The notes: generated by a model not told the origin, from the sequence alone. Numbered from the stretch's first letter, positions 28,279-39,060 are shown. The stretch: 64,000 nucleotides of DNA from Metabacillus malikii (GCF_030813355.1 NZ_JAUSUD010000019.1:35164-99163); one strand, 5' to 3'. Numbers and translations are program-made.

Positions 28279-29565
28279 ATGGTGGAAGATACATTGGCTA
28301 GCTCTAACCATCGAAAAAAAGCGATGTTATTATCGATTATTCCTGGTTTAGGACAGTTTTATAACAAACAAAGAGTTAAGGGTGCTGCATTTCTTATCTT
28401 AGCAGCTTCTTTTTTATACGTGTTTTGGGATTTAATCGATATTGGAATTTGGGGTCTTTTAACACTAGGGACTGAAACTCCAAGAGACCATTCTATTTTT
28501 CTATTAGTTTATGGAATTATTGCATTAATTATTTTAGTCTTTGGGATAGGTTTCTATATTTTTAATTTACGTGATGCATATCGAAACGGGAAGAAACGTG
28601 ATTTACAACAACCGATAAGTACGATAAGAGAGCAATATAAAAACTTAATTGATAATGGTTTCCCGTATTTGATGATGACGCCGGGATTTATCTTACTAAC
28701 ATTCGTCGTTATTTTACCAATCATCTTTGTCTTTTTATTAGCCTTTACGAATTATGATTTATACCATTCACCACCAGCTAAGCTTGTTGATTGGGTATGG
28801 TTCCAAAACTTCGCAGATATTGTAAGTATCGATATTTGGCGGAAAACATTCTTCTCTGTATTAGCTTGGACAATTGTTTGGACATTTGGTGCAACAACAC
28901 TTCAAGTTGCATTAGGAATATTTCTTGCTGTTTTAGTTAACCAAAAAGATTTAAAAGGAAAGGCAATCATTCGAACAGTATTTATTTTACCTTGGGCGGT
29001 TCCTGCATTCGTATCAATCTTAGTATTTGCAGGGATGTTTAACGAATCGTTTGGAACGATTAACAATGATATTTTAGCGTTTTTTGGCATTGGTGATATC
29101 CCATGGATGACCGAACCAATGTATACGAGATTGGCGCTTATATTAATTCAAGGCTGGCTTGGCTTTCCATTCATTTTTGCAATGACTACAGGTGTGTTGC
29201 AATCGATCCCAGATGAGTTATATGAGGCAGCAACTGTAGACGGGGCTACTGCTATTCAAAAATTCTCAAAGATTACTTTGCCACTTGTTCTTTTTGCAAC
29301 AGCTCCAATTATGATTACACAATACACATTTAACTTTAATAACTTTAATGTCATTTTCTTATTTAATGGTGGTGGACCGGCAATACCAGAGCAGAATGCC
29401 GGAGGAACAGATATTTTAATTTCATGGATTTACAGTTTAACAATGACATCTGCACAATATTCTAAAGCAGCGGCAATTACGATGTTGCTTTCAGTACTTG
29501 TCATTGGAGTTGCTATTTGGCAATTCAGAAGAACAAAATCATTCCAAGAAGAGGATATGATGTAA
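28279..29565 (+). CDS. mdxF: Maltodextrin ABC transporter permease MdxF
   Basis: This 428-residue MalF-type permease has an N-terminal segment with two to three extra helices (about 15-105: SIIPGLGQFYNKQRVKGAAF and onward) before the six-helix core starting YLMMTPGFILLTFVVILPII. The cytoplasmic EAA loop, DELYEAATVDGATAIQKFSK near residues 313-332, contacts the ATPase. The SD GAAAGGAGAG precedes the ATG. mdxG starts two bases after the stop, so the permeases are coupled. No ATPase gene is present; in B. subtilis the shared MsmX serves this role. Confidence 0.9.
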   Translation: MVEDTLASSNHRKKAMLLSIIPGLGQFYNKQRVKGAAFLILAASFLYVFWDLIDIGIWGLLTLGTETPRDHSIFLLVYGIIALIILVFGIGFYIFNLRDAYRNGKKRDLQQPISTIREQYKNLIDNGFPYLMMTPGFILLTFVVILPIIFVFLLAFTNYDLYHSPPAKLVDWVWFQNFADIVSIDIWRKTFFSVLAWTIVWTFGATTLQVALGIFLAVLVNQKDLKGKAIIRTVFILPWAVPAFVSILVFAGMFNESFGTINNDILAFFGIGDIPWMTEPMYTRLALILIQGWLGFPFIFAMTTGVLQSIPDELYEAATVDGATAIQKFSKITLPLVLFATAPIMITQYTFNFNNFNVIFLFNGGGPAIPEQNAGGTDILISWIYSLTMTSAQYSKAAAITMLLSVLVIGVAIWQFRRTKSFQEEDMM

Positions 29566-29566
29566 T

Positions 29567-30409
29567 ATGAATATAAAAACAAGTAAATACATTCGTCTAA
29601 CATTAACATATATTGTTGTTGCTTTTATGTTTATGATTATCCTATATCCGATACTCTGGATAATAGGTTCATCATTTAATCCTGGTGATAGTTTGTCAGG
29701 CTCTTCAATTATTCCGGAAAATGCAACTTTAGCACATTATAAAGAGTTATTTGATCTAGAGAAGAGTGATTATCTTTATTGGTATTGGAATTCGTTAAAA
29801 GTTAGTGTGTTAACGATGTTAATTACTGTTATATTAGTTAGTTTAACAGCCTATTCATTTTCAAGATACCGCTTTGTAGGGAGAAAAAATGGGTTAATGA
29901 CGTTTTTAATATTACAAATGGTTCCTAACTTTGCGGCACTTATTGCAATATTTGTCTTGGCATTGCTAACAGGATTGCTTGATAGTCATCTCGGATTAAT
30001 ACTCGTCTATGTTGGCGGACAAATTCCAATGAATACGTATTTAATGAAGGGATATTTAGACACAATTCCGAAAGAGCTTGATGAGTCTGCACGAATGGAT
30101 GGAGCAGGACATTTGCGGGTATTTTTCCAAATCGTTATGCCGTTAGCAAAACCAATCGTTGCAGTTGTTGCTCTATTCGCATTCATTGCACCTTTCGCTG
30201 ATTTCATCATTGCAAACATCTTATTACGTTCAGAGAAAAATTACACATTAGCTGTAGGGCTTTATAAATTAATTTCAGACCAATTTGGTGCAAAATTTAC
30301 TGAATTTGCTGCTGGTTCAGTATTAATTGCCATTCCAATTGCAATTTTATTCCTATGTTTCCAAAAGTATTTCGTTTCTGGATTGACGGCAGGTGGCACA
30401 AAAGGATAA
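29567..30409 (+). CDS. mdxG: Maltodextrin ABC transporter permease MdxG
   Basis: This 280-residue MalG-type permease has six hydrophobic helices and an EAA loop KELDESARMDGAGHLRVFFQ at about residues 165-184, ending with the family-like GLTAGGTKG tail. It pairs with MdxF to form the membrane channel. It is followed after about 70 bases by the GH13-like gene; a weak hairpin (CATGTTTT/AAAACATG, about 30437-30459) lies in that gap. Full length; no anomaly. Confidence 0.9.
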   Translation: MNIKTSKYIRLTLTYIVVAFMFMIILYPILWIIGSSFNPGDSLSGSSIIPENATLAHYKELFDLEKSDYLYWYWNSLKVSVLTMLITVILVSLTAYSFSRYRFVGRKNGLMTFLILQMVPNFAALIAIFVLALLTGLLDSHLGLILVYVGGQIPMNTYLMKGYLDTIPKELDESARMDGAGHLRVFFQIVMPLAKPIVAVVALFAFIAPFADFIIANILLRSEKNYTLAVGLYKLISDQFGAKFTEFAAGSVLIAIPIAILFLCFQKYFVSGLTAGGTKG

Positions 30410-30481
30410 TCTTAAAGGCGTAGAATAAAATAATTCATGTTTTTTAGGTGAAAACATGACTCGCGAATAGGAGGAGCGGTG

Positions 30482-31999
30482 ATGTATAAACAGCTAACCT
30501 TGTTTTTACTAATCCCGTTTCTTCTTTTTTACGCCTTCCCAATAAGTGCTGTTGAAAAAGAAGAAAAGGCTTGGCAAGATGAAACGGTTTATTATATTGA
30601 GGTTGATCGCTTTAACAATGGAAATCCCCACAATGATGGAGCTGATTTTGACCCATCGGACCCTCTTAAATATCACGGTGGTGACCTGCAAGGGATTATT
30701 AAAAAACTTGATTACATAAGTGAAATGGGCTTTTCAACTATTGTTCTATCGTCTATTTATCAAGCAACAGATGTTGCCGGAGAGCAAATAACTGACTTTA
30801 AGAAAGTTGACGAGCATTATGGAACGATCGATGATGTGAAGATGCTTGTAGAGGAAGCTCATAAAAGGAAAATAAACGTTTTGCTTAAATTTGTAGCCAA
30901 TCATGTCGGAGAACAACATCCTTTCGTCAGTGACAGCTCAAAGCAAACTTGGTTTCATGAAGAGTTGGTGATGGCAAACACGAAAGATGAGGAGAACCTA
31001 CAGAAAGGCTGGCATAATCAACTACCTGATTTGGCAACAGAGATACCTGAAACGAGAGACTATTTAGTTGATGTAGCAAAGTGGTGGACTAAAGAAGGAA
31101 ATATTGATGGATTTTATTTCGAATACATAGACATGGTTGATAAAGGTTTCTGGAAACAATTTATTGGAGAGCTTAATCGTGAATATAGCCACCTATATTA
31201 TATCGGTAGTTTGTTAAACAATTCTAAGGAAGAAATAAATAGTTACCTCAGCTTAGGATTTACTTCCATACTCAATGAGAGCTTTTATATGGCAGCAACT
31301 GAAGTTTTTCCAAATGCTAATCAATCATTGAGCAATATATTAGGGACTGTAGATGAATTGGATCAAGCGAGTACTTATGTTGACAGAGCCGATACAAGTC
31401 GCTTTACATCGAAGGCGGCAGAGAATAATCAACATCCTGGTATTAGGCTGAAGATGGCATTATCTTATATGTATACGACTCCAGGAACACCATTTATCTA
31501 TTATGGCACTGAAATCGCTTTAAACGGTGGGGCTCCTCCAGATAATAAACAGTTAATGAATTACCAATCAGATGAAGAGTTAATTGATTATATAGGAAAA
31601 CTTGCCAAAGTTCGAAAAAGTTTACCTTCATTAAGAAATGGAGAGTTTACAATACTTTACGAAGAAGCTGGAATGACTATTTATAAGCGTACGTATAAAG
31701 ATGAAACGGTTATTGTTGCGTTGAATAATACAACTAGTACTCAAAGTATTAAAATACCAGCAAAAGACATTGCCCAAAATAAGGAATTGCGTGGATTAAT
31801 AATTGGGGATATTTTTCAAGAGGAGAATGGTGCATATGAATTCATTCTCGACCGTGAAACAGCTGAAGTTTATGAACTAAGTGAAAAAAGCGGATTAAAC
31901 ATCCCATTTATTGCAGTGTTTATTATCGTTCCGTTAGGGTTTATTGCATTTTTAGTTATTGCATATCGAAAAGGGAAGAAGACGGATACAAAAAATTAA
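30482..31999 (+). CDS. Membrane-anchored GH13-like protein with a degenerate active site
   Basis: This 505-residue protein is encoded downstream of mdxG. It has an N-terminal signal sequence (1-23), a GH13-like barrel (about 30-400), a beta C-domain, and a C-terminal TM helix (about 474-496, IPFIAVFIIVPLGFIAFLVI) followed by Lys-rich residues. The fold is clear (VDRFNNGN, YHGGDLQGIIKKLDYISEMG, TPGTPFIYYGTEIALNGG), but catalytic positions are lost: K136 replaces the region I Asp (KFVANH), Y212 and E214 replace the region II Arg and nucleophile Asp (GFYFE), S243 replaces the acid/base Glu (IGSLL), and region IV NHD is R302-A303-D304. It is probably a non-catalytic maltodextrin-binding or accessory protein at the cell surface. 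ATG 30482 fits the AGGAGG SD. Confidence 0.85.
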   Translation: MYKQLTLFLLIPFLLFYAFPISAVEKEEKAWQDETVYYIEVDRFNNGNPHNDGADFDPSDPLKYHGGDLQGIIKKLDYISEMGFSTIVLSSIYQATDVAGEQITDFKKVDEHYGTIDDVKMLVEEAHKRKINVLLKFVANHVGEQHPFVSDSSKQTWFHEELVMANTKDEENLQKGWHNQLPDLATEIPETRDYLVDVAKWWTKEGNIDGFYFEYIDMVDKGFWKQFIGELNREYSHLYYIGSLLNNSKEEINSYLSLGFTSILNESFYMAATEVFPNANQSLSNILGTVDELDQASTYVDRADTSRFTSKAAENNQHPGIRLKMALSYMYTTPGTPFIYYGTEIALNGGAPPDNKQLMNYQSDEELIDYIGKLAKVRKSLPSLRNGEFTILYEEAGMTIYKRTYKDETVIVALNNTTSTQSIKIPAKDIAQNKELRGLIIGDIFQEENGAYEFILDRETAEVYELSEKSGLNIPFIAVFIIVPLGFIAFLVIAYRKGKKTDTKN

Positions 32000-32017
32000 A
32001 CAAGTTATGCAAAAAAA

Positions 32018-32056
32018 ATGTCAGACCTCTTTCAATTATTTGAGGAGGTCTGACAT
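32018..32056. terminator. Bidirectional terminator between the GH13-like gene and the dehydrogenase
   Basis: Perfect 12-bp stem ATGTCAGACCTC (32018-32029) / GAGGTCTGACAT (32045-32056), flanked by an A-run and a T-run, so it works on both strands. Confidence 0.88.
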
Positions 32057-32092
32057 TTTTTTATTGACTTTGTGGGGGTTGCAACTTTTTAC

Positions 32093-32956
32093 TTATCCGT
32101 TAATAACCTTTCCACCATTTAAATGGAGGATTTGACCAGTCATGTATGATGAATCATTACTTGCCAAGTAAACGTAAGCTGGTGCTAGTTCGACTGGTTG
32201 TCCTGGACGCTTCATAGGAGTATCAGAACCAAATGAAGAAACTTGGTCTGCCGTGAAGGTAGATGGGATTAACGGTGTCCAAATTGGACCTGGTGCGACG
32301 CCGTTTACACGAATTCCTTTTCCTGCTAATGATAAAGCGAGTGAACGAGTGAACGTTGTAATTGCACCTTTTGTTGCAGAATAGTCGATAAGCTGTTCAT
32401 TTCCTGCATAAGCAGTAATAGAAGTTGTATTAATAATTGTACTACCTTCTTTTAAATGTGGTAGTGCAGCTTTTGTTAAGTAAAAAAAAGAAAAAATATT
32501 TGTGCGGAATGTTCTTTCTAACTGTTCACTCGTAATATCTTCTATCCCTTTTTGTGGATGTTGTTCAGCAGCATTATTGACAACGATGTCTAGTTTTCCG
32601 AACGTATCAATCGTTTTTGTAACGATGTCTTTACAAATTGATTCATCGCCAATATCACCAGCTATTGTGAGACATTTGCGTCCAGCTTCCTCAACATATT
32701 GTTTTGTTTTTTCTGCATCATCATGTTCATTCAAATATGAAATAACAACGTCTGCACCTTCTTTTGCAAAATGAACCGCTACAGCACGTCCAATGCCGCT
32801 ATCTCCACCCGTAATAATCGCAACTTTATCAGTTAATTTTCCACTGCCTTTGTATGTTTCCGAATAAAATGAAGGGCTAGGGTTCATTAAAGATTCTAGA
32901 CCGGGTTGTGTATCTTGCTGTTGGGGTGGTAATGTTTGTTTTTGATTATTTGCCAA
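32093..32956 (-). CDS. Short-chain dehydrogenase/reductase
   Basis: This 287-residue SDR has a 40-residue Gln/Pro-rich N-terminal extension (NNQKQTLPPQQQDTQPG), the nucleotide motif TGGDSGIGR, NNAAEQ, catalytic Ser in the STIINTTSIT region, YSATK (Tyr/Lys), and the C-terminal TGQILHLNGG. The extension is typical of the general-stress SDRs of bacilli (YhdF/YhxD-like), whose substrates are not established. The start is a TTG at 32956, with a GAGGAGG SD; the frame is open 35 codons further upstream without an SD. Convergent with the maltodextrin operon. Confidence 0.82.
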   Translation of the reverse strand: MANNQKQTLPPQQQDTQPGLESLMNPSPSFYSETYKGSGKLTDKVAIITGGDSGIGRAVAVHFAKEGADVVISYLNEHDDAEKTKQYVEEAGRKCLTIAGDIGDESICKDIVTKTIDTFGKLDIVVNNAAEQHPQKGIEDITSEQLERTFRTNIFSFFYLTKAALPHLKEGSTIINTTSITAYAGNEQLIDYSATKGAITTFTRSLALSLAGKGIRVNGVAPGPIWTPLIPSTFTADQVSSFGSDTPMKRPGQPVELAPAYVYLASNDSSYMTGQILHLNGGKVING

Positions 32957-33039
32957 TATGAAAACCTCCTCATAAGTAAATATTTTTAGTATGTAATAAA
33001 ATAAGAAAAGTATGAGGGGAACATAATATGTAGGAAAAA

Positions 33040-33074
33040 ATGCGGGTGCCTCATTTGTCATGAGTCACCCGCAT
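33040..33074. terminator. Terminator after metH
   Basis: ATGCGGGTG (33040-33048) / CACCCGCAT (33066-33074), perfect stem flanked by A- and T-runs. On the minus strand it ends the yitJ-metH transcript. Confidence 0.8.
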
Positions 33075-33117
33075 TTTTATCGTTCATATAGGGAAATTGT
33101 AGATAATTGCTCGGTAT

Positions 33118-33225
33118 AAGCTCCAGCGCTTAGCTTCTTGAAGCTATAAGCCAATTTCAGAATAGAAGGACGCCTTCTATAATCGTCTGATGCTTGCCTT
33201 AGGCTAATCAAGGCACCTACGCTAT
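33118..33225. repeat. TCCAGCGCTTAGC hairpin repeat, second copy
   Basis: Begins with TAAGCTCCAGCGCTTAGC and contains CTTCTTGAAG and AGAAGGACGCCTTCT small inverted repeats. It is related to the elements at 10394 and 40861 by the leading motif. Lies between metH and its terminator. Confidence 0.5.
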
Positions 33226-33249
33226 TGTTTTAGTTTTAGTATTGTTAGG

Positions 33250-36200
33250 TTACATCACATTAAAATATCGTGCCTCAGGGTGAGAAACAACCAGTGCTGT
33301 AACAGACGCTTCAGGCTCCATCATAAAGCCTTCTGTTAATTGAATGCCAATATCTTCAGGCCTTAATAGGTTAAATAGTTTTTCTTGGTCTTCTAAATCT
33401 GGACATGCCGGGTATCCGAACGAATAGCGTTGTCCTTGATATTTAGCTGAAAAGCGCTGATCCATTGTGAAGTCTGGTGCATCAGGGAAGCCCCATCTAT
33501 CACGTATTAATTGATGGATCCGTTCTGCAAGGCCTTCTGCAAGCTCTAAAGCTAATGCTTGAACAGCATGGCTCTTTAAGTAGTCACCTTGTTCTTTAAA
33601 GCCTTGGGCCAGTTCCCGGATTTGACTGCCAGCTGTAACTGCAAACATTGAAATGTAATCAAATTCCCCGCCATTCTTAGGACGAACATAATCAGATATA
33701 CAACGATATGGCATTTTGTCCTGTCTCGGGAAATCGAATGTTTCTAAAATGTTGTCTGTATTATTTGGATCTAACACAACTAATTTATTACCTTCACTAT
33801 AGGCAGGATAGAATTGGTAAACAGCTGTAGGTTTAAACCATTGTTTTTCCTTGCCATCCTTCAGTAATGATTGAATTAATTCGACTAGCTCCATTGTCTT
33901 TGGATCCTTCTGTTTAATTAATTCTTTAATTTTACCTTTGAGACCTAAGTGGTGGCCAATTAACATTTGTAAATTTACATAAGGAATTACTTGATTTAAA
34001 TCAATATTTTTAATCATATGTCGTTTTGTATCAACAGGTTGGAAAATAGGTGCTTCACTAATAGTGCTTCGCTTTTCCAGTAGCTCTGTAACAGCACTTG
34101 ATTGGCTGCGTTTTGGTTTTGTTTCTTCAGCAACTGCTGCTTCGTTTTGCATAAATAATTCTGGACTTGTACGTAATTGGTTTGCAAGTGATAACCCATC
34201 CATAGCATCTTTTGCATATACGACAGGACCTTTATATTGTGGTGCGATTTTCATTCGTGTGAACTTACGAGATAAGGCTGCACCACCGACGAGAATTGGT
34301 AAATTACAATCGGCATCATGTAAATCCTGAGCTGTAATTACCATCTGTTGAGCAGATTTTACTAATAAACCTGACAAGCCGATTAAGTCAGGATTTTCAT
34401 CTTTTACTGCTTGGATAAGTGTTTGTGGTGTGACTTTAATACCTAAATCAACAACATTATATCCATTGTTACTTAGAATGATGTCGACGAGATTTTTACC
34501 GATATCGTGAACATCACCTTTAACTGTTGCTAAAAGTATTTTTCCTTTACCGTTGTCCTCTTTTTTGTCCATAAATTGTTCTAAGTAGGAGACAGAAGCT
34601 TTCATAACTTCCGCACTTTGTAAAACCTCAGCAACAATCAGCTGATTATCATTAAATAGTACCCCAACCTCAGCCATCCCAGCCATTAGTGGACCATTAA
34701 TAACTGAAAGTGGATCAGGATATTTTTTTAATGCTTCTTCAAGGTCAGGTAGTAGACCTTCTTTAGTACCTTCAACAATATACCTTGCTAGTCGTTCCTC
34801 CAAAGACAGGTTTTCTACAGGCTTTTTGTCTTCTTTTTTCCTGCCTCGATAAAATGCGGTAAATGCTGCTAACGATTCATCCGTTGTTTTAAATAATAGC
34901 TCTTCGGAAAGCTCGATTTCTTCTTTCGGTATCGAAGCGAAACGTTCGAGCTTTTCCGTATTAACGATCGCATAGTCTAGTCCAGCCTGTGTACAATGGT
35001 ATAAATAAACGGCATTTAGTACTTCACGTCCAACAGGTGGAAGACCGAAGGAAACGTTACTTACTCCTAATATTGTTAAACATTCAGGAAGATGTTCTTT
35101 AATCAATTGAATTCCGCGCACGGTTTCATTAGCAGAACCGATATACTGTTCATCACCAGTTCCTACAGGGAAAACAAGTGGGTCGAAAATAAGGTCGCTT
35201 GCTTTTAGTCCATGTTTTTTGACAAGGATATCGTGGGAACGCTTAGCCACTTCAAGCTTCTTCTCGGCAGTTAGCGCCATCCCGACCTCATCAATTGTTC
35301 CAACAACTAGTGCACCGCCATACTTTTTAACAAGTGGAACGATGGCGTCAAAGCGCTCTTCACCATCTTCAAGGTTAACAGAATTAATGATTGCTTTCCC
35401 TTGCGAATATTTTAAAGCACGTTCAATGACCTTCTCATCAGTAGAATCAATAACAAGTGGAGCTTTCACCTTTTTAACAACTTCTTTGATAAATGCCTCC
35501 ATATCTTCGAGTTCATCTCGGTCAGGGTCGGCTAGACATATGTCAATGACGTGAGCGCCATTTTTTACTTGAGCTCTTGCAATTTCTGAAGCCTCTTCAA
35601 TTTTTCCTTCAGCTATCAGACGCTTGAACTTTCTTGAACCGATAACATTTGAACGTTCGCCAACGAAAAGAGGGCGCATGCCATCATCATATAATAATGG
35701 TTCAATTCCTGAAACTCTGTGGTTTGTTGAAGATTCTTGTATCGTACGCGGCTTGAGATCCTTAATTGCTTCGGAAATAGCTCGAATATGTTCAGGTGTT
35801 GTTCCACAGCAGCCACCAATTAAATTAAGCCAGCCTTGTTCAGCGAAAGCGACGAGTTTCTTTGCAAGTGATTCAGGAGATTCATGATAATTTCCTTCTT
35901 CATCAGGTAATCCTGCATTCGGATAACAGCTGACAGCAGTATCAGCTAATCCAGAAAGTGTCCGGATATGGTCTGTCATAAATTCGGGACCTGTCGCACA
36001 GTTTAATCCGACAGATAGTGGCTTCATATGTTCTAAAGAAATATAAAATGCTTCAATATCTTGACCTGCTAAAGTCGTTCCCATCGGTTCAATTGTTCCC
36101 GATACCATAAGAGGAAGTTCGATGCCGGTATTTTCAAAAGCCTTTTGGATTCCGATAAAGCCTGCCTTTACATTTAACATATCTTGACTTGTTTCAAGTA

Positions 36201-36672
36201 AAAGTAAATCAGCTCCACCAAGAATTAGCCCTCTTGCTTGCTCTTCGTAGTTATCGACTAAAGTATCAAATGTTGTCCCGCCTGTAACGGACAATGTTTT
36301 CGTTGTAGGTCCCATTGCACCAGCAACATATCGTGGTTTATCAGCTGTTGAATATTTTTTTGTCGCTTCCTTCGCGATTTTTGCTGATTCAATGTTTAGC
36401 TCAAGTGCTAATGAACCTAAATCATATTCATCCAAGACAAGGCTTGTTGCCCCAAAGGTATTCGTTGAAATAATATCAGAACCAGCCTCTAAATAGGCCT
36501 CGTGAATGTCTTGTATTGTTTTTGGTGAAGTAATCGTTAAATATTCATTACAACCTTCATATTCTTCACCACCAAAATCATTTGCAGAAAGATTCGCATC
36601 TTGAATCATTGTTCCCATTGCCCCATCAAGGACAAGTATTCGTTTCGTTAGTTCATTTTTAATGCTAGACAT
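33250..36672 (-). CDS. metH: Cobalamin-dependent methionine synthase
   Basis: This 1140-residue MetH transfers a methyl group from methyltetrahydrofolate to homocysteine through cobalamin. Domains: homocysteine-binding (about 1-320, with zinc-ligand segments NCATGPEF and [10 protein letters not shown]), pterin-binding (about 345-610, [12 protein letters not shown]), B12-binding (about 640-880, with the cobalt-ligand motif DVHDIGKN), and the SAM-dependent reactivation domain (about 900-1140, [15 protein letters not shown]). The start is ATG 36672 with an AAAGGAAG SD; the open frame runs 13 codons further. It overlaps the end of yitJ by eight bases and is cotranscribed with it under the SAM riboswitch. 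Confidence 0.95.
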   Translation of the reverse strand: MSSIKNELTKRILVLDGAMGTMIQDANLSANDFGGEEYEGCNEYLTITSPKTIQDIHEAYLEAGSDIISTNTFGATSLVLDEYDLGSLALELNIESAKIAKEATKKYSTADKPRYVAGAMGPTTKTLSVTGGTTFDTLVDNYEEQARGLILGGADLLLLETSQDMLNVKAGFIGIQKAFENTGIELPLMVSGTIEPMGTTLAGQDIEAFYISLEHMKPLSVGLNCATGPEFMTDHIRTLSGLADTAVSCYPNAGLPDEEGNYHESPESLAKKLVAFAEQGWLNLIGGCCGTTPEHIRAISEAIKDLKPRTIQESSTNHRVSGIEPLLYDDGMRPLFVGERSNVIGSRKFKRLIAEGKIEEASEIARAQVKNGAHVIDICLADPDRDELEDMEAFIKEVVKKVKAPLVIDSTDEKVIERALKYSQGKAIINSVNLEDGEERFDAIVPLVKKYGGALVVGTIDEVGMALTAEKKLEVAKRSHDILVKKHGLKASDLIFDPLVFPVGTGDEQYIGSANETVRGIQLIKEHLPECLTILGVSNVSFGLPPVGREVLNAVYLYHCTQAGLDYAIVNTEKLERFASIPKEEIELSEELLFKTTDESLAAFTAFYRGRKKEDKKPVENLSLEERLARYIVEGTKEGLLPDLEEALKKYPDPLSVINGPLMAGMAEVGVLFNDNQLIVAEVLQSAEVMKASVSYLEQFMDKKEDNGKGKILLATVKGDVHDIGKNLVDIILSNNGYNVVDLGIKVTPQTLIQAVKDENPDLIGLSGLLVKSAQQMVITAQDLHDADCNLPILVGGAALSRKFTRMKIAPQYKGPVVYAKDAMDGLSLANQLRTSPELFMQNEAAVAEETKPKRSQSSAVTELLEKRSTISEAPIFQPVDTKRHMIKNIDLNQVIPYVNLQMLIGHHLGLKGKIKELIKQKDPKTMELVELIQSLLKDGKEKQWFKPTAVYQFYPAYSEGNKLVVLDPNNTDNILETFDFPRQDKMPYRCISDYVRPKNGGEFDYISMFAVTAGSQIRELAQGFKEQGDYLKSHAVQALALELAEGLAERIHQLIRDRWGFPDAPDFTMDQRFSAKYQGQRYSFGYPACPDLEDQEKLFNLLRPEDIGIQLTEGFMMEPEASVTALVVSHPEARYFNVM

Positions 36673-38527
36673 GCGTAATCTTCCTTTCAGCTCGTTGTTT
36701 TTCCTTTTCATGGATGTAGTTTGTTAGTTCCACTGTAAGGTCATATTGTAAGAATGGTGTAATTAAATAAATACCATTAAATAAGTCAAATGCTGTGTCA
36801 ATAAGTTCTTTTGCGATTGCAAGACCTTCTAGACGTGCTTGTTCTTTGTCAGAACCAGCTGCTTGCATCTTTTCTCGAATTGAGTCGGACAGCTTAATTC
36901 CAGGAATTTCATTATGGATAAATTCAGCATTTCGACTCGACGTTAACGGCATAATTCCAATATATATAGGGGCTTTCAAATCACGTGTTGCTTCATATAC
37001 ATCGACAATTTGTTGAGTTGAGTATAGTGGCTGTGAAATGAAGTAATCTGCTCCACAGGCTATCTTTTTCTCTAGCCGTACTACTGCTCTGTCTAGATGC
37101 CTTACATTCGGGTTAAAGGCTGCAGCTACAGAGAAGTTTGTTTTCTCTCCTAATGGTTTACCAGAATAAGAGACGCCCTCGTTAAATTGCTTAATCAAAC
37201 TGATTAAATCAAATGATGATACATCATAAACAGATGTCGCACCTGGGAAGTCACCAATTTTTGATGGGTCACCTGTAATCGCTAGAACATCAGATAAGCC
37301 TAACGAATGTAATCCCATAAGATGTGATTGAAGTCCGATTAAATTACGGTCACGACAAGTAATATGAATTAATGCTCTCGAACCTGTTTTTTCTCTGGCC
37401 AGCATACCTGCAGCTAGATTGCTGACACGTGGCGATGCTAGTGAGTTATCAGCAAGTGTTAATGCATCAATACCTGCATCATGTAATGCTTGTGCACCTT
37501 CTAAAAATTTGCTCATTCCAAGCTTTTTAGGTGGATCTAGTTCAACGATAACAGATCGCCTTTGCTGAACAATTTCTTGTAGCGGTGGAAGCGTTTGTTC
37601 GTGTTGAACTGTTTTGTGTTCCACTTCTACTTTCGGAGTTCTCACAGTCTTTGTTGTAATGGGTGATTGATGTCCGACTGCTTCAGCAATAGCACGAATA
37701 TGCCTTGGTGTCGTCCCACAGCATCCCCCGATTAATCGGGCACCTTGTTCTCTAAACTTTTGGGCACTTTCTTTGAAGTAGCCTTCATCAGATTCATAAA
37801 CCAGCTTGCCGTCATTTAATGCTGGCAAACTGCTATTTGGAAATACTGAAAGTGCAGCATGCTTTGGAATCGATACCTCTTCAAGTGATTGAAGCATATG
37901 GTACGGTCCTAATCGGCAATTAAGTCCGAGGACATTAGCACCAAGTTCCTCCAATATCATGAAAGCTTCCTGTAGAGGTGTTCCATCCTGTAATACACCT
38001 GCTTCATGTAATGAAACGTTAGCGATGATTGGTTTGTCAGTTTCTTTGCGAGCAATTTTTAAAACAGTTGTCATTTCTTCAAGGTCATAGTACGTTTCTA
38101 GTAATATACCATCGACGTCCTCATTTAAAAGGACAAATAGCTGTTCGCGGAAATTCCGTTTAAGCTCATCTAGGGAATGGGCACTCTTTTTAAAGGAGCG
38201 GACACCTCCGATAGTTCCAAATATATATGGAGTATTTGAAACAGTTTTCGCAGCCTTCCGTGCAATATTCACGGCGTTTTTATTAATATTTCTAATTTCA
38301 TCCTCTAGGCCGTAGCGAGATAACTTAATGTCGTTCGCACCATATGTATTCGTTTGAATAACATTTGCGCCAGCTTGAATGTATGCTTCATGGACACGTG
38401 CAACATCGTCAGGTTTTGAAAGATTTAATTCCTCAAAGCATCGATCAACGCCGTGGGCATAAAGCATTGTTCCCATCGCACCGTCACCTATTAAAATTTT
38501 ACTCTTTAAGTCTTCTAAAAAGCTCAT
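36665..38527 (-). CDS. yitJ: Bifunctional homocysteine S-methyltransferase / methylenetetrahydrofolate reductase
   Basis: This 620-residue protein fuses two activities. The N-terminal half (1-300) is a homocysteine methyltransferase domain ([10 protein letters not shown], zinc-ligand [10 protein letters not shown] and [10 protein letters not shown]). The C-terminal half (about 325-610) is a MetF-like reductase ([38 protein letters not shown]). It supplies methyl-tetrahydrofolate to the adjacent MetH. The start is ATG 38527 with a GGGGGC SD. The leader carries a SAM-I riboswitch (38885-39060) and, between the riboswitch terminator and the ATG, a copy of the GC-rich repeat. Confidence 0.93.
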   Translation of the reverse strand: MSFLEDLKSKILIGDGAMGTMLYAHGVDRCFEELNLSKPDDVARVHEAYIQAGANVIQTNTYGANDIKLSRYGLEDEIRNINKNAVNIARKAAKTVSNTPYIFGTIGGVRSFKKSAHSLDELKRNFREQLFVLLNEDVDGILLETYYDLEEMTTVLKIARKETDKPIIANVSLHEAGVLQDGTPLQEAFMILEELGANVLGLNCRLGPYHMLQSLEEVSIPKHAALSVFPNSSLPALNDGKLVYESDEGYFKESAQKFREQGARLIGGCCGTTPRHIRAIAEAVGHQSPITTKTVRTPKVEVEHKTVQHEQTLPPLQEIVQQRRSVIVELDPPKKLGMSKFLEGAQALHDAGIDALTLADNSLASPRVSNLAAGMLAREKTGSRALIHITCRDRNLIGLQSHLMGLHSLGLSDVLAITGDPSKIGDFPGATSVYDVSSFDLISLIKQFNEGVSYSGKPLGEKTNFSVAAAFNPNVRHLDRAVVRLEKKIACGADYFISQPLYSTQQIVDVYEATRDLKAPIYIGIMPLTSSRNAEFIHNEIPGIKLSDSIREKMQAAGSDKEQARLEGLAIAKELIDTAFDLFNGIYLITPFLQYDLTVELTNYIHEKEKQRAERKITHV

Positions 38528-38573
38528 CTATATAGCCCCCGTTCTATATCAGTTCATTATGTTTTTTTATATA

Positions 38574-38792
38574 GGCTGTTTTCGTAAACATTGTTGCTTT
38601 TACTGAGTTGACGTTTAGGGTTTGTCTCCGCTACAGTACTCGCTTTCCGCGGGGTGGGTGGTGAGCCTCCTCAGCGTAAACGCTTGCGGGGTCTCACCTC
38701 TCCCACGCATCCCGCAGGAGTCTCGCACTTACGCTCCAACAAACCCTTAAAAAAGGTTAGTGCAAAAAGCCACAATCTTTTAGAAAAGAGCC
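38574..38792 (-). repeat. GC-rich intergenic repeat element, copy 3, in the yitJ leader
   Basis: A compact 219-bp version in reverse orientation, without the extra internal module. Ends GGCTGTTTTCG (plus-strand left) and GAAAAGAGCC (right). Complementary arms GGGTTTGT (38618-38625) and ACAAACCC (38739-38746) are perfect and differ in sequence from those of the other copies. It sits inside the transcribed leader of yitJ-metH. Confidence 0.82.
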
Positions 38793-38884
38793 TTTATATA
38801 AAAGCATTGTTAACTTGGATGTAATGTCCAGACAATGTTTCTTATTCTATAGTCAGTCTGATTATCTATCTGACTTACCTTAAA

Positions 38885-39060
38885 CAAAAAAGCCTTCTTA
38901 AGCAGAAGGCTAGATTTTACAAAGCTTCTCCTTATCTTTCAAGCATCAATTTTCATGCTTAGCTGGAATTAGCACCTTGGCAAATGGAAAGTGTGGAATT
39001 CCGTTATTGACCGGTTGCTGAAGCTTCATTGGGCCAGTCCCTCGGCTTCTCTTGATAAGA
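38885..39060 (-). ncRNA. SAM-I (S-box) riboswitch controlling yitJ-metH
   Basis: Read on the minus strand from 39059: CTTATCAAGAGAAGCCGAGG, GGACTGGCCCAATGAAG and CAGCAACCGGTC, the hallmark S-box sequences, closing with GATAAG at 38936-38931 that pairs with the initial CTTATC (P1). Then comes the expression platform: a terminator stem AGCCTTCT (38898-38891, minus-strand complement) with AGAAGGCT (38904-38911) and a run of Ts at 38890-38886. High SAM would favour the terminator and turn off methionine synthesis. Confidence 0.95.
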
